64,000 nt of DNA from Batkoa obscura (lineage: Eukaryota > Entomophthoromycota > Entomophthoromycetes > Entomophthorales > Batkoaceae), in NCBI GenBank assembly GCA_030770535.1, contig JASVEC010000063.1, forward strand, positions 1 to 64,000. The letters are read 5' to 3'. Positions 23,251-34,008 of the stretch are shown here, piece after piece (positions within the stretch are counted from its first letter, which is position 1; every line of letters begins with the position of its first letter). Under the pieces are notes generated by a model that saw nothing but the letters and a program-made list of their open reading frames with translations, ran no database searches and was not told the DNA's origin. The position numbers and the translations under genes are program-made.

Positions 23251-24558
23251 TTACATTTGTTCTAGTTTTTTATAGCACATTATGTCCATATGAGGTCCGG
23301 TAGGTGCAATAAGAAGCAAAGGAGAAGTAATCTTATAGCTAACTCCTATATACTTGTTGGCCAAATTCCACTTTTTAATTTTAATTACTTCAAGGTTTGG
23401 AAAGAAAGATAAGAAGCACAAAAAGTCTTCCATTGTAGTACTCAAATAACTAATTGTAACTTGCTTTATAAATTTACATTTAAATAAATTCCTTTTACTA
23501 GATATATGCTGATAGTACTTTTTTACATAAATATTTTTTCCATTTATATTATACTTTTTAAATGTGTCTTCAATACTAAAATCTAGTTTATCAAAATAAA
23601 TTGTCTGTATATTTGGTAATGAGGCTATTGATTTTAATGACTTCTTTGATAGCTCTTTAATATAAATTTGGTTTAAAGTGGGTAGCTTTATCAAATCATA
23701 AGTTGTTGGTTTAATAAAATCAAAGTGTCCTAAAGTTATTAAATTAGAAACCCTAATTAATTTGGAATAATTACTTCCAACTTCAAAAAATGTACCTAGT
23801 TTGTCCTTTAGCTTCACGCTTTTTAGTCGGTCTAAAGTCCCAAAATAATCAATATTAAAATCAATGTCTAGCAATCCTTCAATATCTAAGTTTAGTGGAG
23901 AAGTAAAGTTTATACTGGAATCAAATTCACATGGAGTAATAATATAATTTTTAGATTTTAACTGTAAAAAAGATAATTTGCTAAAGCTATGTTTAATAGC
24001 TTCCATTCCATTAAGATACAAATCTCTACTTGAAGAGTGGAATATAAACGACTTTAAAATATTGGGGTTTAAATAGTTAACAATCGATTGTATATCTCCA
24101 TTATGGCCGTACATTTCCATTATTTCAATTTGAAACAAATAGTTCCTAAATAGGTCTAAATATTGTGTAGAACTAATATCTGATGACTTTATAATAATTC
24201 TCTTTAACTTTGGTAACTCCATTTTGATCTCTTTTATACTACTATTATTAGATAAGTGCTCATAATACAAGGATATTATATTAGGACAATAATTAATGTA
24301 TTCGATTTCATTACTGTTTATATTTAAATGCCTCATTATTGAGCCGTTCTCCTTTATAAACTTTAGTTGGTACTGTTGGTATTGCCTAAATGTGTTGTGA
24401 TTGTATTTTGAATAAATTAAATTCACTCTAATAATATTGTTTATAATATTACATATTACTTTATTTAAAAGGCGTAATTCAATCAATTTTTCTGGACTTA
24501 TAAATAGAAATACCTCTTCTAACAATATATCAGATAACAAATTAAAAATTAGTTTCAT
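23251..24558 (-). CDS. F-box/LRR-like protein
   Basis: A 435-residue intronless protein. The N-terminus (about 3-40) NLLSDILLEEVFLF...PEKLIELRLLNKVI has the pattern of a divergent F-box, which would bind Skp1 in an SCF ubiquitin ligase. The rest is made of irregular Leu/Ile/Asn-rich units of about 25 residues (such as LKRIIIKSSDIS, LESVKLKDKLGTF-like, LPNIQTIYFDKLDF and FFPNLEVIKIKKWNL), which suits leucine-rich repeats. The ATG at 24558 is chosen; an in-frame GTG lies five codons upstream. Decayed relatives lie at about 29885-31190, 32429-32641 and 59441-60690, so it belongs to a local multigene family. The substrate is unknown. Confidence 0.65.
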   Translation of the reverse strand: MKLIFNLLSDILLEEVFLFISPEKLIELRLLNKVICNIINNIIRVNLIYSKYNHNTFRQYQQYQLKFIKENGSIMRHLNINSNEIEYINYCPNIISLYYEHLSNNSSIKEIKMELPKLKRIIIKSSDISSTQYLDLFRNYLFQIEIMEMYGHNGDIQSIVNYLNPNILKSFIFHSSSRDLYLNGMEAIKHSFSKLSFLQLKSKNYIITPCEFDSSINFTSPLNLDIEGLLDIDFNIDYFGTLDRLKSVKLKDKLGTFFEVGSNYSKLIRVSNLITLGHFDFIKPTTYDLIKLPTLNQIYIKELSKKSLKSIASLPNIQTIYFDKLDFSIEDTFKKYNINGKNIYVKKYYQHISSKRNLFKCKFIKQVTISYLSTTMEDFLCFLSFFPNLEVIKIKKWNLANKYIGVSYKITSPLLLIAPTGPHMDIMCYKKLEQM

Positions 24559-25334
24559 GGTTAATAAATTCACAAAAAGCTTTTCATTTCTATTTTTTTA
24601 TATTTTTATTACATACACTCAATATTTAAAACGGTATATTAAAGGGGGTTTTGTATTATGCCCTATTGGACATATTTAGGGCAAAATTAAAAATAAGCCA
24701 ACAGGTTAAAAAAATACTTTTGGCTCCTTTTAAAAGCTAGGCAAAGTTTTTTGCCCAAAACTCCATTTATTGATAAGATTGATTGATACATAACTTATAT
24801 TGCATCTAATGTCAGTAGATTAATTCAAGAGTAGAACATTGTAATAATCTGGCTGATTCAAATTATAATTTAGTATTAAGCAAATTGGTAATACACTATA
24901 CTAGTAATACTTAATATTGTTCCTGTAAAATAGTTATACATGATCATATCTCAATATAGCTTTTATGTGTAGCTTTGCTTTCTATCTTAAATATAAATTT
25001 TCATAACATGAAAAATTTTGTAGCTTATTACTATCGGATTTTTCCTAAGTTTCATAATTTCAGTACTAATTACAAGCTTCCCCCATATATATGCTCGTTG
25101 TAAATACTAATGTATACCCTGATGTCTGTCTATTAAAAGGGATTATGCTACTTTCTTTAGTGCAAGTAAATAGTATGGATAATGTCAAATTATTTGCAGA
25201 GCTGTAATTTATCCTCAATACGTCATTAACTTTTGACTTTATTGATTTTTTTTGCACTTCATTAACGTATAATAGAAAGCTTATAAATATTTAGCTGCTT
25301 AAATTTATTTTTAAATTTTCAAAATAGTTGTGGC

Positions 25335-26230
25335 TATGACTTTATTTATGAGACAAACATCTAGTCCAGCTACTATCCTTTATAATGGTATATTTAACAC
25401 CCCTGCTTAAGTAACTTATCTTCCGGACTTCTTTACACCATAGGACTTAAATTTATTACTGACGCCATATAATACAGTAGGCGCATTTTAAATTTACAGA
25501 TCTGACTTATCAGATAAATTGAAAGCTCTTGAAGCAAACAACATCAAATTATACCATGTTATATGTAACTCAGTCACCGTGATTTCAGGATATTAATTTG
25601 CTACTTTAGACAATATAGCAGTCGTTACAAGGCCTAACCTAATGCTCTAGCGTTCTTCAAATTAATAGCCTTCATTATACGTTATTCTTTATTGAGACAA
25701 ACTATTACATAGAGTTTTTAGCTATAATTATTTTTATCTATTACTAAAGTATTTTCAGATGTAATAATAGCTTATGCATTTAATTTTGAGCATGAAGATT
25801 TATATCAGCAGCATACATAATATATGAGATAAAAAGTAGAGATTATTAACATTTTGATGTAGAATATATGGGGATGCTTTTTTTGGTTTCATTACTTCTT
25901 TGTTTTTTAAGCGCTATTGAGTAGAAAGATTATTAGTAATTCTTAAACAAAAAAATATGTCCTCATATGATAGTTGATTTTAAACAAATAGATTAAGTTC
26001 AGTTTGTTGCACTACTAGCATCTTTACTTGACTTGAGTGTGAAACGCTATGAAGTAGCAAAGGATAAATAAATTCTCACATGCAGTATATTTAACCCAAA
26101 ATTACTATCAGTGGTATTCATTGTACTAAGCTATTTTAAGGATAATGATAACATTGATATTGGCTTTGAGGAGTATCTAAAACATATAGCCAGCCTACAT
26201 ACCTCAATTCAGAAAAATTAAACTAGCCCT
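25335..26230 (+). pseudogene. Decayed coding-like region, unrecognised
   Basis: Two stretches stay protein-like apart from scattered stops. One near 25340-25650 contains DLSDKLKALEANNIKLYHVI, and one near 25980-26225 contains FVALLASLLDLSVKRYEVAK. Most of the stops are TAA, as would arise from CAA by C-to-T change. The pieces are separated by a MITE. I do not recognise the family. Confidence 0.3.
25870..25964 (+). mobile_element. MITE copy 8
   Basis: GGGGATGCTTTTTTTGGTTT ... AATATGTCCTC with perfect ATAT flanks. Confidence 0.85.
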
Positions 26231-27757
26231 TTTCTAATTCTAAAATTTTTGAATATTGTATGTGAAAGTATTTTTTTTGCTTTTATTTCTACTTTTATTT
26301 ATTGTTTTTTTCTACAATTTAATTCTAATCTTTTAATCTTTTGTATTTTTTGATATTATAAAAGCGACTGTATTATGTTATGCATAATAAAAAATTGTAT
26401 TAAAAGCTCAATAGAGATAACATCTTTAATCTTCGAAGATTTTTCTGCATTAGACTTCCCCCTTCTCTCCTTTAGTTATAAATTTAAGTAGTTTTTATTT
26501 TGTGAATATGATGCTTCTTATGCAAATGTATGATTACTTAACTTAAATATCATATGATCCTTATTAAAATAACAAAACAAAAGCGTATTAAGGATACATG
26601 TGGGTATTTTACATGTATCAGAGATAACTAACCAAATTTCCTCTACTAACTCTTCTTGAGGTACACAACTCCACGTGGTAAAAGCAGCTCAATAAGAGAG
26701 TCCTTTTTTATGAGCAATTGTGCTCTAAACTATAAATCAGATAATAGTTTATTTTATTCATTTAATATGATATAATATAAATTTTCAATAGAATTAAAGG
26801 CTTATATTATAACAAATAAATCCATACATAAAAGAGTTTGAATTTATGATCCGTTGCTACTAATTTTAGTAACAAGCTTTTTTTACAAAGTATTATTTAT
26901 CTTTATTAAAATTATTATACTACTATAAGCCTTATTGAGATGTACACTACCTCTATGATCAAACTTTTATCCCTGTAGTAGGCTTTGATAGTATTTTTTG
27001 AATCTATTTATTATTTAAAATTAAAAATACCCTATAGCTTGAAATCTCACTGCCGTAAAACTGATGTGAAAGAAGCTCTCCATTACAATCATAATTAATC
27101 TTATAACTATAACAAGTTAATATAAAAGCATGACTGTTTTGATAACTAAATTATAAACGGATATTTATTTAAAATACCAAGCTTACAACAATTAAATGAG
27201 AGCTAAATTTGATAAAATCAGATAGTTTATAAATTAAGTTCAAAAAAGGAGGATAAACAAAGAAAAAGCTTAAATAATAAGTAACTGAGGGTTAGGAAAA
27301 TTTGTGGATTTTTAAATAATAAATAATGATTTAATAATAATAACTCTTAACTATGTGATTTGATTGGAATAATATATCAAGTTAATAGTTGAAAATAACA
27401 TCAAAAATGAATAAGTAGTTTATGCTAATGAATTTTAGTATTATTTTGTAAAATTAAAGGTTTAATGACTACGTGGAATTTATTAATACTATATAATAAA
27501 TGAGCATAACAACAGAAAATTTTGTAAAAATAAAAGGCTTTAAAAATAAGATTAAGTTCTTCTGTTTCAACCACTTATGTTATCACCTTATGAGAAAAGA
27601 TGATTGGAGCAATGGATTAGCCAAAATAATAATATTAATAGGTATCATCAGCTGATAATCGTGTAAAGGAATATAATTGGCTTAAACTGAATATATTATG
27701 AAATAAATTAGGGATGAGTCAGTTGCAATTGGAGTCAAATTTTGACAGGTCGAGAGG

Positions 27758-27766
27758 TATAAAAAG
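27758..27766 (+). promoter_or_regulatory. TATA box of the cysteine dioxygenase gene
   Basis: TATAAAAAG, 42 bases before the ATG at 27808, in the setting GAGGTATAAAAAGGGC, which is GC-richer than its surroundings. A good consensus TATA element at a typical distance. Confidence 0.6.
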
Positions 27767-27807
27767 GGCAGAAACAGAATTTTAGAACCAAAAAAAAATT
27801 GAAAACT

Positions 27808-28544
27808 ATGTTATCTGCCTTTAACCTTAATAAATTTAAACCAAGTATCGCTTTACCTACTTGGTTAAATAGATCTCTTTCTCCTAAAAAAGTTGAAAGA
27901 CAAGACACTTTGAAAAGTGAAAGCTCTAGCTCAGATGATGATATCGAAGAAGAGGTAGTAACGCCAAAGGATATGGATGAGTTGGTTAAGCTCATACGTA
28001 TTGAGTTAGGTGAGTATGGTTTAGACTCTGATAAAGTGAACGTAAAAAAGATTCAGAAGCTAATGGAAAACTACCAGTCTAATTCTTCGGATTGGGAGAA
28101 ATATGCACATTTTGATAATAACAAATATACTCGTAACTTGGTTGACGACGGTAATGGGAATTTAACCTAATCGTATTAGCATGGAATAATGGCCAAAAGA
28201 GTCCTATACATGACCATGCCGGCTCTCATTGTATTATGAAGATATTAGATGGTGAATTACAAGAGCAATTATATGAATGGCCTGAAGAGAGTAGCGCTCA
28301 AACTGAATGCTGTAGAAAGATGAATAATTACAAGAATACAGTTTATTCTAAAGATCAGGTCACTTACATGCACGATAATTTAGGTTTACATAGAGTGGCA
28401 AACTACAATAGTGACAAACCAGCCCTCTCTCTCCATCTTTATACCCCTCCAATTAAACAAGCTATTACTTTCCAAGAAGATAGTGGAGCTAAGAGGAGCG
28501 GTGGTAACTGTACTTTCTACTCTATACGCGGAGAAAAAGTCTGA
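27808..28544 (+). CDS. CDG1: Cysteine dioxygenase (apparent single-base frameshift)
   Basis: Iron enzyme that oxidises cysteine to cysteine sulfinate. About 245 residues with a 60-residue Ser/acidic N-terminal extension, then the cupin fold. The metal ligands are visible: HDH in [11 protein letters not shown] and His in GLHRV. The Cys in SHC and the Tyr in SLHLYTPP that form the enzyme's thioether crosslink, and the substrate-binding Arg in YTRNLV, are all present. The frame changes between GNGN and NLIVLAW: one base is lacking in the T run at 28161-28163, where an extra T would restore GNFNLIVL, the family sequence. No intron explains it. Since every active-site residue is kept, an undercalled base is more likely than a dead gene. 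Isolated in a repeat-rich stretch; TATA box 42 bases upstream. Confidence 0.85.
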
Positions 28545-29884
28545 TATGCTCAAGTTCTATTAATTATTTATTTTTCATTTGTGCCTTCTCTTAAAGTATT
28601 TTAATAAATGTTTACTAAACTAACAAACACTTTACTTCATATGTATCAATATTTCAAGATAAATAGATAAATAGATAAATAGATTTGATCTTTTGAGGCA
28701 ATAGCGTATAAACTACTATATCATAATATCATTACAATGTGTTGTTAGATTATATAAATACTATAGTCTTATTTTCGATACTATTGGCATTTTGGAACTT
28801 TGAATTTTTATCCAATATATTACTTTTTAAGCATGCCCTCCACTTAATAAATTAGTATTCTCCAAATTCTCCTTTATTTCTTATTTACATTACTTTTCGC
28901 AAAATATACATTGAATAATAAATTCCAATTATTTTTATTAATTAAACCTATGCCATTTATTATATTCTATTTATAAATTAATTCTTTAAGCATTGCATTG
29001 TGGAATGGTTTTGACATTATATTCTAGAAGCTTTAAAATGTAAAAGCAAGTTCAAAGTAACTTATTCATTATATCTATTATCTGATATCAATAAAACATG
29101 AATGATATCAACTAAAACATGTGGTCATCATCTGCTATCGGGAACAAACGTTAAATAACTGTTTACAAAAAACAGCGTTATTATGTCATTTCGTAAGTTC
29201 ATAATTTTCTATTTGTTTCATTTTTACTACCTTATCTTATAATCACTCTACAAGTAAAGCTTTACTTTGTTCTTTGTGTTATTTTAATGAATAAAACTAT
29301 ATTTAATTCCTAGAAATTAAGTTTGTTTTGTACTTTAAATACTTATTATTTAGTAATCAAATAAACTATACATGATACTTATATGTACCTGTAAATTAGA
29401 GTAATAAAATAAAATTCTAATTCTAAAGCGTCGAGTAAATTTTAGCTGTTTGATATGTTTACAAAAATGTGTGGAAGAAATTTTCAGAGAAAATGTCATA
29501 ATAGACCCAGATTGTAATTCATAACCTTAAACATTGGTAGCTGTATTGTTTATGTAGAAGGTAATAAATTAAGACGTACCCAATCCTAATTAGGTATAAT
29601 CCAATAAAAATAAAGAGTTCGTTTAAGGTAGTGTAGTGTATCTTTTTTAAAGTCATATAGATCATCTAATTTCAAAGTAGTTTAATACTTCATATTAAAC
29701 AGATAAAACAATAAGGCTCAAAATATGTGTTAAGCTTTTATAAAATTTATATCTTATTATTTATAATATTTATTTAAAAATGTAAATAAATAAATATTAG
29801 GATAATTATTCCATAATATACAATATTGAAAACATTATAAAGATAGCAAAATCAGAACTTTTTATCTTATGCTTAAAATGTAAA
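28545..29884. other. Gene-free region
   Basis: AT-rich with a short GATA repeat at about 28662-28683. A segment near 29115-29150 (TCTGCTATCGGGAACAAACG) resembles part of the F-box relic near 59915. No intact gene. Confidence 0.4.
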
Positions 29885-31190
29885 ATGAGTATATTAAAAC
29901 TATATAACTTACCTGACATTATAGTTGAAGCTATCTTTTACTTTCTACCCAAGATGAGTTTTTTGATTTAAGATTTTAACAAGCATTATGTAAGTAAATT
30001 AATTAGCTTATTTTCAATAACTTGTGCTATTCCGTTTATTCAGGCTCATCATATCATTCTCACATTCAACACTCATTTTATGAAAACTATGACAACAATA
30101 TGCGATACTTAAAGATAATAAGCAGGGAATTCCACTATATACCATTATGTTCCAAAGTCCAAATGTTAAATATTGACTGCACAGGGTTAGCTGACGTTAG
30201 CATGTTGAATAATTTAATATCATACAAACTTTCCTATGTAAAGAACGTAACATCAACCATTAAAGACAACTATGGAACTATATTACTAAGACGCATAGAT
30301 TCCCTATGCTAAGTTAAAGAATTAATATCTGCTGCTAGCGATTTAGTTGTCTTAGTTTCTCATCAATTTATTTGATCTTGATAGATTTATAATATTAAAA
30401 ATCAAGTGATTCAATTGGTTCAAATGGTTTGAAAAGTTAAAGGGATTATTCGGGCAGCTAAATAAGTTAACTATTATCGTCGATAGCTTTTCATCTCCTT
30501 CAAATTTTAACAACACTTGTAACTTTTATTCTCTGGAAATGTTCAAACTAACAGATACTCCGGTAAAAAAAGCTGCTTTAAATTGTTTAAGTGACATCTA
30601 TAAAATCAAAAAAGTATTGCTAAATATGTAATTTTATTTACAACAATGAATTTATATTCATAAATATACACACTAAACCTTCTGGATTTAATAAACCAAC
30701 ATTTAATATAAGGTCATTTTGTTTCACAGTCAAAAGAAGTTTATACTAATGGAATATTTGCGTTTGAGTCTCCCCTTAAATTCATTTTACAATTATAGAA
30801 TATTCAAGTATTATCTATTCATAATATATTTTATGTAAATCGGGGAATCAAATCAAGCCATTATATTGTTGAATATACTGAAAACGAGGAGTGCACAATG
30901 CCAACCCACATTATTAGCAATTATATTCACTAATTCAATCAAAGAGGTTATTTTAAAACAATGTAATGTTTCGATTAATAATTTGTTTGATATGATATTC
31001 CTCCAAGAAATGTTAAAGTAGTCAATTTTATAGATCGGAAATATCATAATCAACCTAAAGCTGTAGATGCTAATATATATCATAGCAAATGTTATTTGAT
31101 TCAAGTTAATAAAAAATCTACAAATAATAGCTCCTATGGCTCAAGCAATACATTTTCTCACTTTGAGTGCCGTTTTGTTATTTTAAATAT
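29885..31190 (+). pseudogene. F-box/LRR-like pseudogene A
   Basis: Starts MSILKLYNLPDIIVEAIFYF, matching the F-box-like start of the gene at 23251-24558. Further pieces in shifted frames keep the family's Leu/Asn pattern, for instance VQMLNIDCTGLADVSMLNNL and a stretch near 30480-30630 containing LEMFKLTDTPVKKAALNCL. Several stops and frame changes; no open frame above 96 codons. A decayed host gene of the F-box/LRR family. Confidence 0.6.
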
Positions 31191-32428
31191 TCTATATTAA
31201 TACTCAAATGTTCTTTGACTAAATGTATTTGTGCCTTTATTTTTTAAATTAACTATATGATTATAATTTATGGATTCATAGTATACATAATTTTGATTAC
31301 TGAAATTGGGATTAAATATTTGTATACTAAAGGACTTTTGATATACAAATTAATAATCTGATTTGTGAATTCATAATTTTATTTACACAAGTAATGCTTC
31401 AATTTCTTTAGGAATTATTTAAATTCATTCTAAAAAATGATAAACTTTATACAATCTTTCAATCAATAGCTTTATTTTACTTGTATAATACAAAAAATCT
31501 TATGTTTTTCCAAATATACAATCTTCTAAAATACTGAAAAGTTTACCCAAGTTTAGACTTACTTTTTTAAATATTACAAATAAACATGTTATATAGCATT
31601 TTATAAATAAACCAACTGCTCCTGATCTTTTAATATTTGTTAGTGTCATAAAAAACATATTTACTAATAAATATAAATACCAATTAATCAAAATAATATT
31701 TTATAATCGTTTCAACAGACGAAACTTAGTTTCTTTTGCTTTTAGTATAACATTTTCTTAAGTATGATTTCACGTAAAGTTGAATATTACATAACAACAC
31801 AGTTCTACTTAAATAGTTGTTTTTTATTGTAAATAAAAAATAAACAAATAAACAAAACTTAAAGTTTGTAAGTATAGCACTAATTTAATATCAACATATT
31901 AAAAGAATAAAACAAACAATTTTATTTAAACACTATAAATATCATTCGAAAATATCTACAAATAACATTGGTACAATATTGGAAATTATAAACTGGGTTA
32001 TAAAACTCTAGTGAGCAATCGCTGATAGATTTTCTATCAATTTAGATTAGAGATGGGTTTTTATAAAAAATACTTGATTAATCTGTTATTAAAATAATAG
32101 CATCTTCCATTTATAACTAACTACTCTAATTTTTTTCCAAAAGAAACAGAGTATGAAACAAATTGGTAATTGGAATATCACATTGTTTAAAAATTATTTT
32201 TTAATTGATTTAGAGTGTATAAAACATTTAGTATCCTCATAGTCTTCTTCAAAGTAGTTTCTCCTTAAACAAACGCAATGACTTAAACTGAATTTTCAAT
32301 TTATATTAAAATTATCAATAATTGATACTTGAAGATTTTCAAAGTGTAAAGTTGTTCTAAAAATTGAAAAGCAATTGTTCTACTAATGTAAGTTCTTTTC
32401 AACCGAGAGGTATCAAAAAGAGCTTCTA

Positions 32429-32641
32429 TTAAACATTAATTTTTAACATCACAAGTCTATCAGGATCAAGTAAATTAATAAGGTAATCTAAGTCAACTAA
32501 GCCTCTGGAGATAAGTGTCACTTTTTTCACATGATATAGTAAGTTCGTATGCTTTAGTAGAACAGTTTTATCATTATTTTCAATAGCCAATATTATATTC
32601 TTTAAATAAGATAGTTTGCGAAATATCAAGGCAATCGACAT
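32429..32641 (-). pseudogene. F-box/LRR-like gene fragment
   Basis: A 70-codon frame with LLYHVKKVTLISRGLVDLDY and INLLDPDRLVMLKINV, similar in pattern to the repeat region of the gene at 23251-24558 (SIVNYLNPNILKSFIF). No F-box and no continuation, so a fragment. Confidence 0.4.
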
Positions 32642-32814
32642 ATTGATATTAACTAGCTATGTGTAGTTAATATTTAATATAATGATAAAAGATTTAATTA
32701 ATGGTTTATCATTTTTAGATATTACACACACCTATTATACTTCGTATAAAATAAATACTGACTGTTTGAATAAACCGGTGGAGTTGAATAAACGGAATAG
32801 CATGGATTATTACA

Positions 32815-33135
32815 AATAAGCTGACTCATTTGCCCACACAATGCTTTGTTTAAGAATCTTAAATCAAATAGTTTATCTCAGGATATAAAGTAAAGACAAT
32901 ACAAATTACAATGTCAAGTAAACTATCTAGTTTAGTACACTGATTCTGAATTAAATATTCTAGAAAGTTGTCAATTTGGGCCTTTATTTATATTCTTTGA
33001 AATAGCATAGGCTCTAAACAAGGGTAACTTAGTATTGTTTGCTTTTATTTATTTGCAGCAATACTATTACCATCAAAGTTAATATACTATCGATCCATTC
33101 GCCTTTCACAATATCTGAGTTGAACGTTTTTTATT
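32815..33135 (+). repeat. Repeat family R, copy B
   Basis: Matches copy A (about 15790) and copy C (about 48445) through ACACAATGCTTTGTTTAAGA and AATCTTAAATCAAA. It is an empty site for the MITE found in copy C. Limits approximate. Confidence 0.55.
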
Positions 33136-34008
33136 TAAATTATAATAAATTTACTCAAAAGTAGTGATTTATTTGTATTTAGGATCTTATTGTTTAATAT
33201 AGAAAGGTAAGATTTTTCTTTGATATCCTTTTTTATAAAAAATATATATTCAAGTCCAAGATTGTCATCCTAAACAAAGATGTTTGTCTTAGGATCCGGC
33301 ACTTGTAATTAAATTATTTTATCTACTCTAAAGAAAGTCTATTATGTCAATGATAGCAGATATAAAATGAACACCTAAATCCTAGCTTTATTAGTAAATT
33401 TTGTTTACTTCTAGTTTTATTCATTTTCATTTAAAACTTCCTTTAAAATGTTAAGTTTTTGTTTAGATATTCTTATAGATAGGTAGATGTTTTAAAGATT
33501 TGAAAAGTAATTTTTCCAAATTTTAAGTTGAATAAAAGTAAACAAGTTATTGAAAGTCATTCAGATACCTTTGAATCGTTAGTTGTAGGAGTGGGTTAGC
33601 ATATTTAATAGAGGATAATGATCGAGTAGATACATAGTTTTTGATGTGAAAAAGCTTCAGTTTTAGATAAAGTTAAATTTCAATCAAAAAATAGACAACT
33701 AGTTTAGAAAAGTAGCTATTATTAAAAGTTAATAGGGTTAGCTAGGTTGGGATTGGAGATATAGATTTATTTTGTTAGAACTTATTGGGAGTTTACTTCA
33801 CAAAAATCTACGCCTTTTCAAAGAAAGTAGGTGTTCTCCTTGATTATGACCCATTACGCGAACCAATTTTAAAATAAATCAAGTGAAGCTAAGGTAATCA
33901 AATGTAAGTAAACGTAACCTTCAAAATGAAAATTAGAAACTAAAAAATAACAAAACTATAATTATTATTTATTTCCAAAGCAAAACTCAATTGCCTGAAG
34001 TTTTAAAT

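Larger units (their letters stand above)
24559..27757. other. Gene-poor region with MITE and relics
   Basis: About 3.2 kb without an intact gene. It holds a decayed coding-like region (about 25335-26230) interrupted by a MITE (25870-25964). The rest is AT-rich and unrecognised. Confidence 0.5.
31191..34008. other. Gene-poor region
   Basis: 2.8 kb without an intact gene. It includes an F-box/LRR fragment (32429-32641, minus strand) and repeat R copy B (about 32815-33135). Otherwise unrecognised AT-rich sequence. Confidence 0.5.

Noticed and set aside
25066-25257. A 63-codon minus-strand frame (NLTLSILFTCTKESS...)
   Set aside because: Protein-like in composition but isolated, with no splice partners, and next to a plus-strand relic; too little support for a gene.
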